Virus record (IMG/VR): IMGVR_UViG_3300025282_000116
Location: 1-35,566 of that record
Source of the DNA: a virus
Strand: one strand, 5' to 3'
DNA: 35,566 nt
Position 1 is the first letter of the stretch; every line of letters starts with the position of its first letter. This document shows, piece after piece, positions 29,145 through 35,566 of this stretch. The notes below the pieces were generated by a model. That model was given only the letters and a program-made list of their open reading frames with translations. It had not been told where the DNA came from and ran no database searches. The position numbers were made by a program, and so were the translations under genes.

Positions 29145-29265
29145 CAAGGCGAATGGTAAGATGGTCAACCGAAGATTGGGGCTGGCTCCCAAGGGAAGGG
29201 TGAAACCGGGGCCACCCAAAGACGGACGGTTGAAGAACAACAAGGGCGATAAATATTCCAAGTGA
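29137..29265 (+). CDS. Very basic 42-aa protein
   Basis: ATG 29137 follows AGGAGGACGAT, an excellent Shine-Dalgarno. MPNKANGKMVNRRLGLAPKG then RVKPGPPKDGRLKNNKGDKY. Net charge strongly positive, no hydrophobic core; likely binds DNA or RNA. Function unknown. Confidence 0.55.
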   Translation: MPNKANGKMVNRRLGLAPKGRVKPGPPKDGRLKNNKGDKYSK

Positions 29266-29352
29266 TTGTATAGTTTGGCACATTGTAATCCGCTTTCATG
29301 CCATCCTACAATGGAATCTACCGCAACCCTGCGGGTATAAGTAGGGGGATCT

Positions 29353-29961
29353 ATGGTATCAGAGAACACGGCTCCGACAGGAGATGAGGTAGCCCAGGCG
29401 GTCCCACCGGCAGGCCAGCCGGACCCGGAGGGCGAGGGCCAGCAGCGGACGTTCACCCAGGAAGACGTGAACCGCCTCCAGGCCCAGACCCGCAAAGAGG
29501 TCCGTAACCAGTTCGCTGATTACGGCCAGCTAAAGGACCGGGCCGCCAGGGCCGACGAACTGGAGCAAGCACAACTTACCGAGCAAGAGAAGCTGGAGGC
29601 CAGAGCGGCCGAAGCCGAACGCAAAGCCGCCTCCGCAGCCGACCAGATATCGGCAGCGATGATCGCCTCCGAGGTAAAGGTGCGGGCAAGCCAGTTGGGT
29701 ATCATCGACCCTGACGCCGCGTTGCTCCTGGTCGACCGGGCGAACGTCCGGTACAGCGAGGAGGACGGGGTGACCGGGGTGGATGCGGCCCTGACTCAAC
29801 TCATGGAAGACAAGCCGTACTTGAAAGGGCAGTCCAATCGCGCGCCGAACCTGAACCCGCAATCCGGGGAACCGGCCCCGACCCTGCGGCTAACGGAGGG
29901 CCAGCGAGAGGCGGCCCGTCTTATGGGCATGACCGACGAGGAGTATGCCCAGGGGATCTAA
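29353..29961 (+). CDS. Scaffolding protein
   Basis: A 202-aa protein before the capsid genes. Disordered Pro/Glu N-terminus, then FTQEDVNRLQAQTRKEVRNQ (typical start of the GP20/DUF4355 scaffold family), a long coiled coil (~50-100: QAQLTEQEKLEARAAEAERK), and a C-terminal ITQL-like region with TEGQREAARLMGMTDEEYAQ. It guides capsid assembly and leaves the mature head. ATG after GTAGGGGGATCT; the 87-bp spacer before it shows no clear promoter. Confidence 0.82.
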   Translation: MVSENTAPTGDEVAQAVPPAGQPDPEGEGQQRTFTQEDVNRLQAQTRKEVRNQFADYGQLKDRAARADELEQAQLTEQEKLEARAAEAERKAASAADQISAAMIASEVKVRASQLGIIDPDAALLLVDRANVRYSEEDGVTGVDAALTQLMEDKPYLKGQSNRAPNLNPQSGEPAPTLRLTEGQREAARLMGMTDEEYAQGI

Positions 29962-30000
29962 ACTTCTGAACCGGGGATAGAACCCGTAAGGAGATCAACT

Positions 30001-30468
30001 ATGGCCGCAAATGGCTTCGAGTGGCGCTACAACGTGTCAGGGGGACGGCCCCTGATCGCTACCTTCCTGATGAAGGATTCGGAAACACTGACCCGTGGGG
30101 ATATGCTGAATCTGGAGTCTGGCGAGGTAGACCTACTGGCGACGGGTGATACCGCCGCGGTAGGCGTATTCGTCGGCCCGGAGAACCCGGACGATGCCAC
30201 GGATGGACAACCTGGCGTTGTAGCCGGAACGGACAGTACCACCATCGTCAAGGCTATCATCAACCCGGACGCGGTCTATGCGGACCGGAACGACACCAGC
30301 GCAAGACTGGCAGGGGCTTTATTGGATGTGTCCGGGGCAACCGGGGCGCAGACTATCGCCGCCGCCAGCAATAATGAGTTTGTCGTCGTGGAGAGGAAGA
30401 GGCAGTCTTCGGACGAAACCCGCGTCCAATTCACGGCTCCGACCCACTATCTTTCCAAAGTCCAATAG
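30001..30468 (+). CDS. Probable capsid decoration protein
   Basis: A 155-aa beta-rich protein between scaffold and major capsid protein, the usual place of decoration proteins. NVSGGRPLIATFLMKDSETLT, RGDMLNLESGEVDLLATGDT and AAVGVFVGPENPDD resemble short beta-barrel DUF2190-type or lambda gpD-like head proteins. AAGGAGATCAACT precedes ATG. Assigned by context and fold-like pattern, not by a hard motif. Confidence 0.6.
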   Translation: MAANGFEWRYNVSGGRPLIATFLMKDSETLTRGDMLNLESGEVDLLATGDTAAVGVFVGPENPDDATDGQPGVVAGTDSTTIVKAIINPDAVYADRNDTSARLAGALLDVSGATGAQTIAAASNNEFVVVERKRQSSDETRVQFTAPTHYLSKVQ

Positions 30469-30485
30469 TTCGATAGGAGGGCTAG

Positions 30486-31412
30486 ATGCCTCTTACGAGT
30501 GGGAATTTCGCCGACCTGTTAAAGCCGGGGCTCAAGCGGATCTTTGACATCGGAATGAGCCGACCCCGGCCGATCATGGAACTCCTCTTCGGGGTGGAAA
30601 CCTCTACCCGCTTCGAGGAACAGTACCAGGGCATGGGAGCCCAGGGCCTGGTCCCCGTCTTCGACGGGACCGTAGCCTATAAGGATTTTGATGCCGGGTA
30701 CCGAACGGATATACGCAACTATGAGTTCGCGATGGGGATCCAGGTGGAACGTCGGCTGGTCGACGACGACCAGTTCAACCAGATCCGTAGGCGGGCTAGC
30801 AACATGGCCGATAGCTTCAACACCACGATCGAAGCAGACGCGGCCCAGATCTTCATTAACGGCTTCACCGATTCGGGCACGAACCGGATGGGAGCAAGCA
30901 CCAACGGGGCTGACAGCGTGGGTCTTCTGAGCACCGCCCACCCGCACGGTCCGGCAAATACAAACAACACCCAGGCGAACGAGGCCACCCTGGCCTTGAC
31001 CCTGGACAATCTGGACACGACCAGACAAGCCATGAGGAATTTCACGGACGACCGGGACCAGCTCCTGGGGGTCAACCCCGATATGCTGCTGGTCCCGCCG
31101 GAACTGGAGCGCACGGCTACCCAGCTGGTTAGCGAACGGGCCATCTATGAGCCCGGTTCGGCCCAGTACGACATCAATATGTTCTCGGGCAGATTCCGTC
31201 CGGTGGTCTGGGACCGCCTGACGGACAGTAACGCCTGGTTCCTGATCGATTCCACGCTCATGAAGCAGCACTTGATCTGGCAATGGAGGATCAAACCTGA
31301 GTTCTCCGAGGCTGAAGACTTCGATGGCTTGACCGCGAAGTTCAGGGGCTACATGAGATACGGCATCGGCTGGACTGACTGGCGCTGGATCTACGGACAG
31401 AACCCTAGCTAA
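30486..31412 (+). CDS. Major capsid protein, Mu gpT-like
   Basis: A 308-aa protein; ATG after AGGAGGGCTAG. Family-specific stretches: FADLLKPGLKRIFDIGMSRP, EEQYQGMGAQGLVPVFDG, YEFAMGIQVERRLVDDDQFN and DMLLVPPELERTATQLVSER. These fit the gpT-like head subunit (HK97 fold): N-arm, spine helix (around 95-125) and A-domain. The extended YKDFDAGYRTDIRNYEF forms the E-loop/P-domain region. It builds the icosahedral shell; no separate protease or pro-domain is visible, consistent with a scaffolded assembly. Confidence 0.88.
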   Translation: MPLTSGNFADLLKPGLKRIFDIGMSRPRPIMELLFGVETSTRFEEQYQGMGAQGLVPVFDGTVAYKDFDAGYRTDIRNYEFAMGIQVERRLVDDDQFNQIRRRASNMADSFNTTIEADAAQIFINGFTDSGTNRMGASTNGADSVGLLSTAHPHGPANTNNTQANEATLALTLDNLDTTRQAMRNFTDDRDQLLGVNPDMLLVPPELERTATQLVSERAIYEPGSAQYDINMFSGRFRPVVWDRLTDSNAWFLIDSTLMKQHLIWQWRIKPEFSEAEDFDGLTAKFRGYMRYGIGWTDWRWIYGQNPS

Positions 31413-31430
31413 TAGACCTGGGCTAAGCTG

Positions 31431-31464
31431 GTGGGGGTCGTGGTAAGTACCCCGCGGCCCCCAC
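31431..31464 (+). promoter_or_regulatory. Strong hairpin after the capsid gene
   Basis: A 10-bp stem (GTGGGGGTCG with CGGCCCCCAC, one U-G pair) and a 14-nt loop lie 19 bases after the capsid stop. No U-tract follows, so it is more likely an mRNA 3'-end stabiliser or attenuator than a full terminator. AAGGAGGAACTGGTC of the next gene follows. Confidence 0.55.
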
Positions 31465-31492
31465 TGGTTCCAACTTTAAGGAGGAACTGGTC

Positions 31493-32434
31493 ATGCCTAC
31501 CAATTTTCCATCTGGAGTAAAGAGCCGGGGTGTCCCGGTTGAGGGACTGGGCGGGATCGGTAGCCCGCTGCTTACTACTGGTAACGTCTACCACGTCGAT
31601 TCGGGAGCGGACGCTGCGGATAACGACAATGCCGCCACCAACCCTAAGCAGCCCGCGGCTACCCTGGACGGCGCCATCGGAAAATGTACGGCATCCAACG
31701 GGGACGTGATCCTGGTGGCTCCGGGCCACAGTGAAACCATCTCTGCCGCGGCCGCGATAACCTTCGACGTTGCCGGGATAACCGTCATCGGGATGGGAGT
31801 GGGCAACAGCCGCCCGACCATTACCCTGGACACCGCAGCCACGACGGATATCGATGTGACCGCCGACGATACGCAGATCCACAATATGATCTTCTCCATG
31901 AACTACGCCGACATCGTTGAGGTCTTTGACTTGAGCGCCGCCGGGTTCGTTGTAAACAAATGCCGGTTCGTCGATACCGCCACAAATATGAATTTTGTTG
32001 ACCTGATAAAAGGCACAACTACTAACAACGAATGTGACCGGTTGGAGTTCACCAACAATGTGGTCATCAGCCCAGATACGGGCAACAACGGTGTGATAGA
32101 CATCGGCGGTGACATCGCTGGACTGGTCTTCAACAACAACTATATCCGCATGGGTGTTGCCAACTCTGAAGCCATTATTTCAGTAGCAACGGGGAAAGAC
32201 GTCACCGATTGTGAGATTGCCTACAATCACATCTACAGGTTAAACACCGCTGGTGACCTGTTGATTGATTCGGACACCAGCGATAACACGGGCATCATCG
32301 CCCATAACCGTATCGGTCATGCTGATACCGCTTCTGAGATCCTGATTGATGCTGACGGTGTTAGGCAATTTGATAATCTGGGAAGCGCAGTTGATACGGC
32401 CAGCGGCTACGTCCTACCAGCCATTGACAGTTAA
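31493..32434 (+). CDS. Right-handed beta-helix protein, head appendage candidate
   Basis: A 313-aa protein; ATG after AAGGAGGAACTGGTC. Residues ~30-60 (NVYHVDSGADAADNDNAATN, PKQPAATLDGAIGKCTASNG) form the cap typical of pectin-lyase-like folds, followed by repeated strands with Asn/Asp ladders (LEFTNNVVISPDTGNNGVID, FNNNYIRMGVANSEAIIS). No lyase residues are evident. Location between capsid and connector genes implies a head-surface decoration or fibre rather than a tailspike. Known in environmental phages, function uncertain. Confidence 0.7.
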   Translation: MPTNFPSGVKSRGVPVEGLGGIGSPLLTTGNVYHVDSGADAADNDNAATNPKQPAATLDGAIGKCTASNGDVILVAPGHSETISAAAAITFDVAGITVIGMGVGNSRPTITLDTAATTDIDVTADDTQIHNMIFSMNYADIVEVFDLSAAGFVVNKCRFVDTATNMNFVDLIKGTTTNNECDRLEFTNNVVISPDTGNNGVIDIGGDIAGLVFNNNYIRMGVANSEAIISVATGKDVTDCEIAYNHIYRLNTAGDLLIDSDTSDNTGIIAHNRIGHADTASEILIDADGVRQFDNLGSAVDTASGYVLPAIDS

Positions 32435-32514
32435 ATGTCCGGCTGCCTTCGGGCAGACATCTAACTGTCACAGGGTGGATGTCCTGGGTGCCTGTCCCAT
32501 CGCAGGCATCCAGG
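32425..32514 (+). promoter_or_regulatory. Two stacked intergenic hairpins
   Basis: Hairpin A: TGACAGTTA (32425-32433) pairs with TAACTGTCA (32462-32470), then ATGT with ACAT, then CTGCC-TTCG-GGCAG (32443-32456). It overlaps the stop codon. Hairpin B: CCTGGGTGCCTG with CAGGCATCCAGG (32483-32494, 32503-32514), one wobble, 8-nt loop. A Shine-Dalgarno (AGGAGGGC) follows. No U-tract; may set transcript ratios in the head operon. Confidence 0.6.
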
Positions 32515-32533
32515 GAAAATATAGGAGGGCTGA

Positions 32534-32938
32534 ATGGCATACGGTTATGAATCGGTAACAATCAACACCGGGGCCGCCTCCGGTGGCGACGGCTCCGCTA
32601 CGGCAAACAATACCAGCGGCCATGTGGTAACCGGGCAGATATGCTCCATCGGGGTGACATATGGGGATTCCCCACCCAATACTACAGACGTGACGATAGC
32701 CACGGCGGGGAATAACGGCCCGGCCCTAACGATCCTGACTCTGACCAACGCCAATACCAGCGGCTGGTTCCATCCACGCCATGTCATAGATGATGAAACC
32801 GGGGCCGATGTCACCTACGATGGTACTGAAGAAGTCTACGACAAGGTCTGCATATCGGACAATATCAAGGTAACGATCGCCCAGGCCAACTCGCCGGACA
32901 CCGCTGAGGTGGTCGTCGTCTATTACGCTGGCCGCTGA
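32534..32938 (+). CDS. Small beta-sandwich structural protein, copy 1
   Basis: A 134-aa protein; ATG after AGGAGGGCTGA. SVTINTGAASGGDGSATANN, VTGQICSIGVTYGDSPPNTT and LTILTLTNANTSGWFHPRHV describe a strand-rich domain; the C-terminus (DNIKVTIAQANSPDTAEVVV) closes it. Related to the next gene in the motif T-[IL]-LT-x-TN-x-x-x-x-x-W-[FY]-[HY]-P. Such tandem pairs near head-tail genes are common in environmental siphoviruses. Probably a head or neck decoration protein. Confidence 0.6.
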   Translation: MAYGYESVTINTGAASGGDGSATANNTSGHVVTGQICSIGVTYGDSPPNTTDVTIATAGNNGPALTILTLTNANTSGWFHPRHVIDDETGADVTYDGTEEVYDKVCISDNIKVTIAQANSPDTAEVVVVYYAGR

Positions 32939-33309
32939 TGGCGATCGAGCGCCATGTCATAAAGGTTTCGACCACGGGATCCGATGCCTCGGCGACGGGT
33001 TCCCTGGTCGTGGCCTTGCCTTATTGCGAGCTCCTGGCAGGGTATTTCAACTTCCACGCGTCAGCCCCGGCTTCAACCGATACCACCCTTTCCTCGCCAG
33101 GCGACCCCGTGGCCTTAACCCTGTTGACCATCACCAACAGCGCCACGGACGCCTGGTATTACCCGTCCATCCAGATGGATGACAACTCTGGCTCTGCCAT
33201 AACCGGGGCGTACGTCCCGGCACTGATCCACGGGAACCTCCTGGTAGAACTGGCTGGCTCCGATGCTCTGACGGATGCTCTGACCTTAACCGTTTTCGTG
33301 AGGGTGTAA
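32938..33309 (+). CDS. Small beta-sandwich structural protein, copy 2
   Basis: A 123-aa protein overlapping its paralogue by one base (TGATG). VIKVSTTGSDASATGSLVVA, LTLLTITNSATDAWYYPSIQ and HGNLLVELAGSDALTDALTL correspond segment by segment to the preceding protein, including the TN...W-[FY]-[HY]-P turn. The pair may form a hetero-oligomer on the virion. The role is inferred from context. Confidence 0.6.
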   Translation: MAIERHVIKVSTTGSDASATGSLVVALPYCELLAGYFNFHASAPASTDTTLSSPGDPVALTLLTITNSATDAWYYPSIQMDDNSGSAITGAYVPALIHGNLLVELAGSDALTDALTLTVFVRV

Positions 33310-33719
33310 TGGCTTTCAGCTATACGGCAGGCAGCACGGCAGACCGGGACAGGGTCCGGCTGGAGATAGGCGATACCGACGAAGACCGGGCTCTATTCCA
33401 GGATGCGGAGATCGACGACTTCCTGAGCCAGGAAGGTGATAGCGTCCTCAAGTCCGCGGCCCGTGCCTGCGAAACCCTGGCGGTCCGGTTCGCCAGGGAT
33501 TTCACGTTCTCCGCGGACGGGGCCAGTTTCCAGAAGGGGCAAGTAGCCCAGATGTTCATGACGCAAGCCAAAAGGCTCCGGCGAAAGGCTAGCGGGACCA
33601 CCACGGTGATGCCGCGGCGAAAGGACGGGTACTCGGTCTACACCGATTCTGACGAGGTCACCGGCCTGAACATACTGGACTCCGGGACCGGACAATTCGG
33701 GCGATATAGCGATGGTTGA
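33309..33719 (+). CDS. Head-tail connector (adaptor) protein
   Basis: A 136-aa protein. YTAGSTADRDRVRLEIGDTD and EDRALFQDAEIDDFLSQEGD, followed by helix LKSAARACETLAVRFARDFT, are the signature of gp6/gp15-like adaptors that bind beneath the portal (the RLxIGDTD...LFxDxEI motif is very common). It extends the portal channel to the stopper. Overlaps both neighbours. Confidence 0.82.
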   Translation: MAFSYTAGSTADRDRVRLEIGDTDEDRALFQDAEIDDFLSQEGDSVLKSAARACETLAVRFARDFTFSADGASFQKGQVAQMFMTQAKRLRRKASGTTTVMPRRKDGYSVYTDSDEVTGLNILDSGTGQFGRYSDG

Positions 33720-34077
33720 TAAACTACTCCAGGGGAATGACCTGATCTATATGCGGACCGAAACCCGAAAGGCGATGCCCGATACCGTTACGATCCAGCG
33801 CAAGAGTCTGGCCGGCGACGGTCAGGGAGGATACGCGGAGTCGTGGGCCAACTCCTATCAGGACGTTCCGGCCCGCCTCTCCTTCACCGGTGGCGCCGAG
33901 TCCATAGCGGCCGGTCGCCAGGACGTGCAGCCGATCTCCGTCCTGACGGTGGGATACGATCAATCAGTAGAACCGACGGATCGGGTCTTGCATTCCAGTG
34001 GTACCTATGAGGTACAATCCATAGACACCGGCAAGTCCTGGACCGCGGTCAAACGATGCCAGATGCGCCGGTTGTAG
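33712..34077 (+). CDS. Head-tail joining (stopper) protein
   Basis: A 121-aa protein. MPDTVTIQRKSLAGDGQGGY with AESWANSYQDVPARLSF and SSGTYEVQSIDTGKSWTAVK are typical of the SPP1 gp16 / HK97 gp7 head-closure family: an N-terminal beta domain, a D-G-x-G-G-Y loop and a C-terminal strand. Seals the packaged head and contacts the tail terminator. Confidence 0.78.
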   Translation: MVDKLLQGNDLIYMRTETRKAMPDTVTIQRKSLAGDGQGGYAESWANSYQDVPARLSFTGGAESIAAGRQDVQPISVLTVGYDQSVEPTDRVLHSSGTYEVQSIDTGKSWTAVKRCQMRRL

Positions 34078-34274
34078 GGCTTCAGGAGGCGCGGTGCCGG
34101 AGGCCGGAATGCCGTAGCCTGCTAGCCCGGATCCGGCTGGAAGCCAATAGCGTAGTAGAGATCAAGTGCCGCTTGTGTAAACGGGTGAGCACCTTCGCCC
34201 CGGAAGGGGTAACGGTCCGGCTGAAACCGGACGGACAGGGAGGATATATCCAGGCGCCGGTAGGCGACAACTGA
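34056..34274 (+). CDS. Com-like zinc-finger protein
   Basis: A 72-aa protein overlapping the stopper by 22 bases. CRRPECRSLLARIRL, then VVEIKCRLCKRVSTFAPEG, fits the Com family (C-x(2-4)-C-x-x-L-L, then I-K-C-x-x-C), named after the Mu translational regulator. Com in Mu binds RNA to activate mom. Many phages carry Com-like proteins with no mom gene. Here its target is unknown; an RNA-binding role in late-gene translation is a possibility. The next 143 bases contain a hairpin-rich gap. Confidence 0.68.
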   Translation: MPDAPVVGLQEARCRRPECRSLLARIRLEANSVVEIKCRLCKRVSTFAPEGVTVRLKPDGQGGYIQAPVGDN

Positions 34275-34417
34275 ACGGGGACCGCCTTCAGAGGCCCCAG
34301 GAGGCCCATTAAGCGGCTAGACCGCTGGCGGGGATAGGAAAGGTAAGGGAGGCTCGTGGAAGCCCTTGATTACCCTTGTACGGGTAGTTGAGGGTTTTTA
34401 TTTTGGCCGCATTTAGG
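34275..34417 (+). promoter_or_regulatory. Hairpin-rich gap with terminator-like end
   Basis: 143 bp without a gene. Stem AGCGG/CCGCT (34312-34326) and stem TACCC/GGGTA (34371-34386), then a T-rich run (GGGTTTTTATTTT, 34391-34404). The second stem plus T-run looks like a weak intrinsic terminator or attenuator inside the late operon. No Shine-Dalgarno of normal strength precedes the next ATG. Confidence 0.45.
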
Positions 34418-34771
34418 ATGGACCTGAAAGTCGAAGTCACCCTGAATCCGAACTGGCGGGTGCTACAGTCACAGGTTACCCAGGCGACCGAGATCGCCGC
34501 CAGGAATGTGGAGAAGGACGCCAAGGCCCGGATAGCTGCCTGGCCCGCCGTAGACACCGGGACGACTATGAACTCCATCGAAGCGAAACCGGAGGGAGGA
34601 TTCATGAGGGGTGAGAACCTGGCCTGGCGTATCGGGCCGGTGACGGAGTATGCCCCCTTCATAGAGTTCGGGACCGTCTATATGAAGGCGAGGCCCTTCA
34701 TGATCCCGGCGCTTGAAGGGGAGGCTCCCCGCTTCAAGGAAGCGATCGCCCAGCTGATGGCGAAGCTCTAG
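34418..34771 (+). CDS. HK97 gp10-like tail-completion protein
   Basis: A 117-aa protein; start set at ATG 34418 (a TTG at 34388 lies in the T-rich hairpin tail). Helix (WRVLQSQVTQATEIAARNVE), KARIAAWPAVDTGTTMNSIE and the hallmark TEYAPFIEFGTVYMKARPFM followed by IPALEGEAPRFKEAIAQLM define the gp10-like family (Y-x-x-F-x-E-F-G-T, then R-P-F). It helps complete the tail end or neck. Confidence 0.85.
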   Translation: MDLKVEVTLNPNWRVLQSQVTQATEIAARNVEKDAKARIAAWPAVDTGTTMNSIEAKPEGGFMRGENLAWRIGPVTEYAPFIEFGTVYMKARPFMIPALEGEAPRFKEAIAQLMAKL

Positions 34772-34773
34772 CG

Positions 34774-35187
34774 ATGGCTAATCTACGGGTGAACCTGGAC
34801 ACGGCCATCTACTCCGTCCTGAATGTGGAGGCGGTGACCAACGAAGCCACGGGCGGGGTCTTCAACGGGATCGCGCCCCAGGGCACGGAGCCGCCCTTCG
34901 TGGTCTTCCAGGCCATGAGCAAGGTGGACGACTACTTCGCATTCACGGGAAGGGGAGGGGCCGCGATCTACATGGTCAAGGCGATCGACCGTAGCATCTG
35001 GCCCAAGGGGGCGGGGGATATCGATACCCAGATCGACAGCGTCATGCAAGACGCGTCGCTCAGCATCACGGGCCACGCCTTGCTGATGTGCCGACGGGAA
35101 TCCGATATCTACCTGGCAGAAGACCAGGCGGGAGTAGTCTTCCAGCATGTCGGAGGTCTATACCGGATAATTGCCGACCAAAGCTAA
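34774..35187 (+). CDS. Tail terminator / tail-completion protein (DUF3168-like)
   Basis: A 137-aa protein two bases after the gp10-like gene. LDTAIYSVLNVEAVTNEATG, GVFNGIAPQGTEPPFVVFQA and later SITGHALLMCRRESDIYLA show the N-terminal helix, V-x-x-x-A-P-x-G-T-x-x-P-[FY]-V motif and beta-sheet expected for lambda gpU-like terminators. Caps the tail tube and joins it to the head. Confidence 0.82.
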   Translation: MANLRVNLDTAIYSVLNVEAVTNEATGGVFNGIAPQGTEPPFVVFQAMSKVDDYFAFTGRGGAAIYMVKAIDRSIWPKGAGDIDTQIDSVMQDASLSITGHALLMCRRESDIYLAEDQAGVVFQHVGGLYRIIADQS

Positions 35188-35326
35188 ACGAGGCTCCTGT
35201 GTCCACTACTGGATCATCGAACCGGCCGAGGGGAAGACCAGCCAGGGCCGGTGTGAGAAGTGCCAGGAAGTGAGAGCCTTCGATAACTCGATCCCCGACG
35301 ACCAGTTCAGCTTTACGAAGAAATGA
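35171..35326 (+). CDS. Small HYW/CxxC zinc protein, 51 aa
   Basis: TTG start at 35171, overlapping the tail terminator by 17 bases; TGA overlaps the next ATG. CVHYWIIEPAEGKTSQGRCE then KCQEVRAFDNS fits a small family with H-[HY]-W-x-I-E-x(3)-G-x(2)-S-x-G-x-C-x-x-C-x-x-x-[RK]-x-F-x-N. Cys10, Cys28 and Cys31 with His12 may bind zinc. Function unknown; I associate the family mostly with environmental phages and Chloroflexota genomes, from memory. Confidence 0.6.
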   Translation: MPTKAKRGSCVHYWIIEPAEGKTSQGRCEKCQEVRAFDNSIPDDQFSFTKK

Positions 35327-35566
35327 CAAGTACGAAGAAGACGGCTGAAGCAGAAGAAGAACCAATCTGGTATCTGGCCCTGAAGAAGATGCTGATGGCC
35401 CAAGGGCCGGGGGTGAAGCCATCATCCATCCGCATCAACCGGGGCCAACGGTTCGCCCTGGACGGGGATGAACCCCTGGACATCGATGAATTGATACGGC
35501 TGAAGGTCGTGAAGATATACGAAGAATCGGACGCTGAATGGGCGCAAGGGGAGTTAGCGAAGGCAC
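35323..35566 (+). CDS. Hypothetical protein, truncated by the window
   Basis: 81 codons from ATG 35323 to the window edge, no stop reached. EEEPIWYLALKKMLMAQGPG, SSIRINRGQRFALDGDEPLD and IDELIRLKVVKIYEE suggest a short connector-region protein lying just before the major tail protein. The RGQxFxLDGDExLxxxxLxRLKxVK pattern is common in phage hypothetical proteins at this position. Confidence 0.6.
   Translation, partial: MTSTKKTAEAEEEPIWYLALKKMLMAQGPGVKPSSIRINRGQRFALDGDEPLDIDELIRLKVVKIYEESDAEWAQGELAKA

Noticed and set aside
1-35566. tRNA genes, integrase or attachment site
   Set aside because: No cloverleaf with a TTCGANNC arm, no tyrosine or serine recombinase motifs were seen on either strand.
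1-35566. Terminal direct repeat between the two window ends
   Set aside because: The first and last hundred bases share no obvious word; both ends fall inside genes, so these are window or contig cuts rather than physical ends.

Overview
The window is most of the genome of a tailed double-stranded DNA bacteriophage with siphovirus-type tail genes, probably from a metagenome. It carries a complete head and packaging module (terminase small and large subunits, SPP1-type portal, Mu F-like minor head protein, scaffold, Mu gpT-like major capsid protein, head-tail connectors, tail terminator). The left edge cuts the C-terminus of a tape-measure protein. The right edge stops in the genes that normally precede the major tail protein. 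A few kilobases (tail tube, assembly chaperones, most of the tape measure) are therefore missing, and the window looks like a circular or permuted map opened inside the tail module. I see no integrase, no recognisable CI-type repressor and no tRNA. Strong Shine-Dalgarno sites (GGAGG) point to a bacterial host, which the sequence does not name. The small HYW/CxxC protein near the right end resembles a family I associate with Chloroflexota and their phages, but that is a weak hint.

Layout. (1) 1-8162, plus strand: tape-measure end, a tail/baseplate protein, a long repetitive tail fibre, then a chain of small genes joined by start-stop overlaps, several with membrane segments, ending with a thermonuclease. 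(2) 8139-19676, minus strand: an early-type operon read leftwards from a control region at about 19.76-20.14 kb. It encodes, in transcription order, a small zinc protein, an amidoligase, a second small zinc protein, a class II glutamine amidotransferase, a DGQHR/ParB-like protein, several small conserved phage proteins, a DUF932 protein, an exonuclease plus a RecT/Bet annealing pair, a RecA-fold ATPase and a VRR-NUC nuclease. (3) 19761-20140: divergent control region with palindromes and two promoter candidates. (4) 20141-35566, plus strand: HTH regulator, PD-(D/E)XK nuclease, ParB-like protein, C5 cytosine methyltransferase, terminase, portal, a minor head protein fused to an ADP-ribosyltransferase, scaffold, capsid, decoration proteins, connectors and tail terminator.

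The most striking observation is a structured RNA motif of about 75-90 nt that fills nine intergenic spacers of the minus-strand operon (14573-19760). Each copy starts at or just after the stop codon of the upstream gene and ends at the Shine-Dalgarno of the next. The nine copies share GGUGA or GGGGA, a hairpin capped by UUCG, UCCG or GCAA, an invariant UAA, and a second hairpin whose loop reads U-NNC-AAG-N. Three long-range pairings can be drawn, and two of them show clear compensatory changes: a pseudoknot from the second loop to the trinucleotide after GGUGA, and a helix that ends against the Shine-Dalgarno. The core resembles the twister self-cleaving ribozyme with stem P1 closed by a tetraloop. 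If that is right, this phage cuts or gates its own polycistronic early mRNA between almost every gene of the segment that carries the amidoligase/amidotransferase pair. I know of no phage described with such an array.
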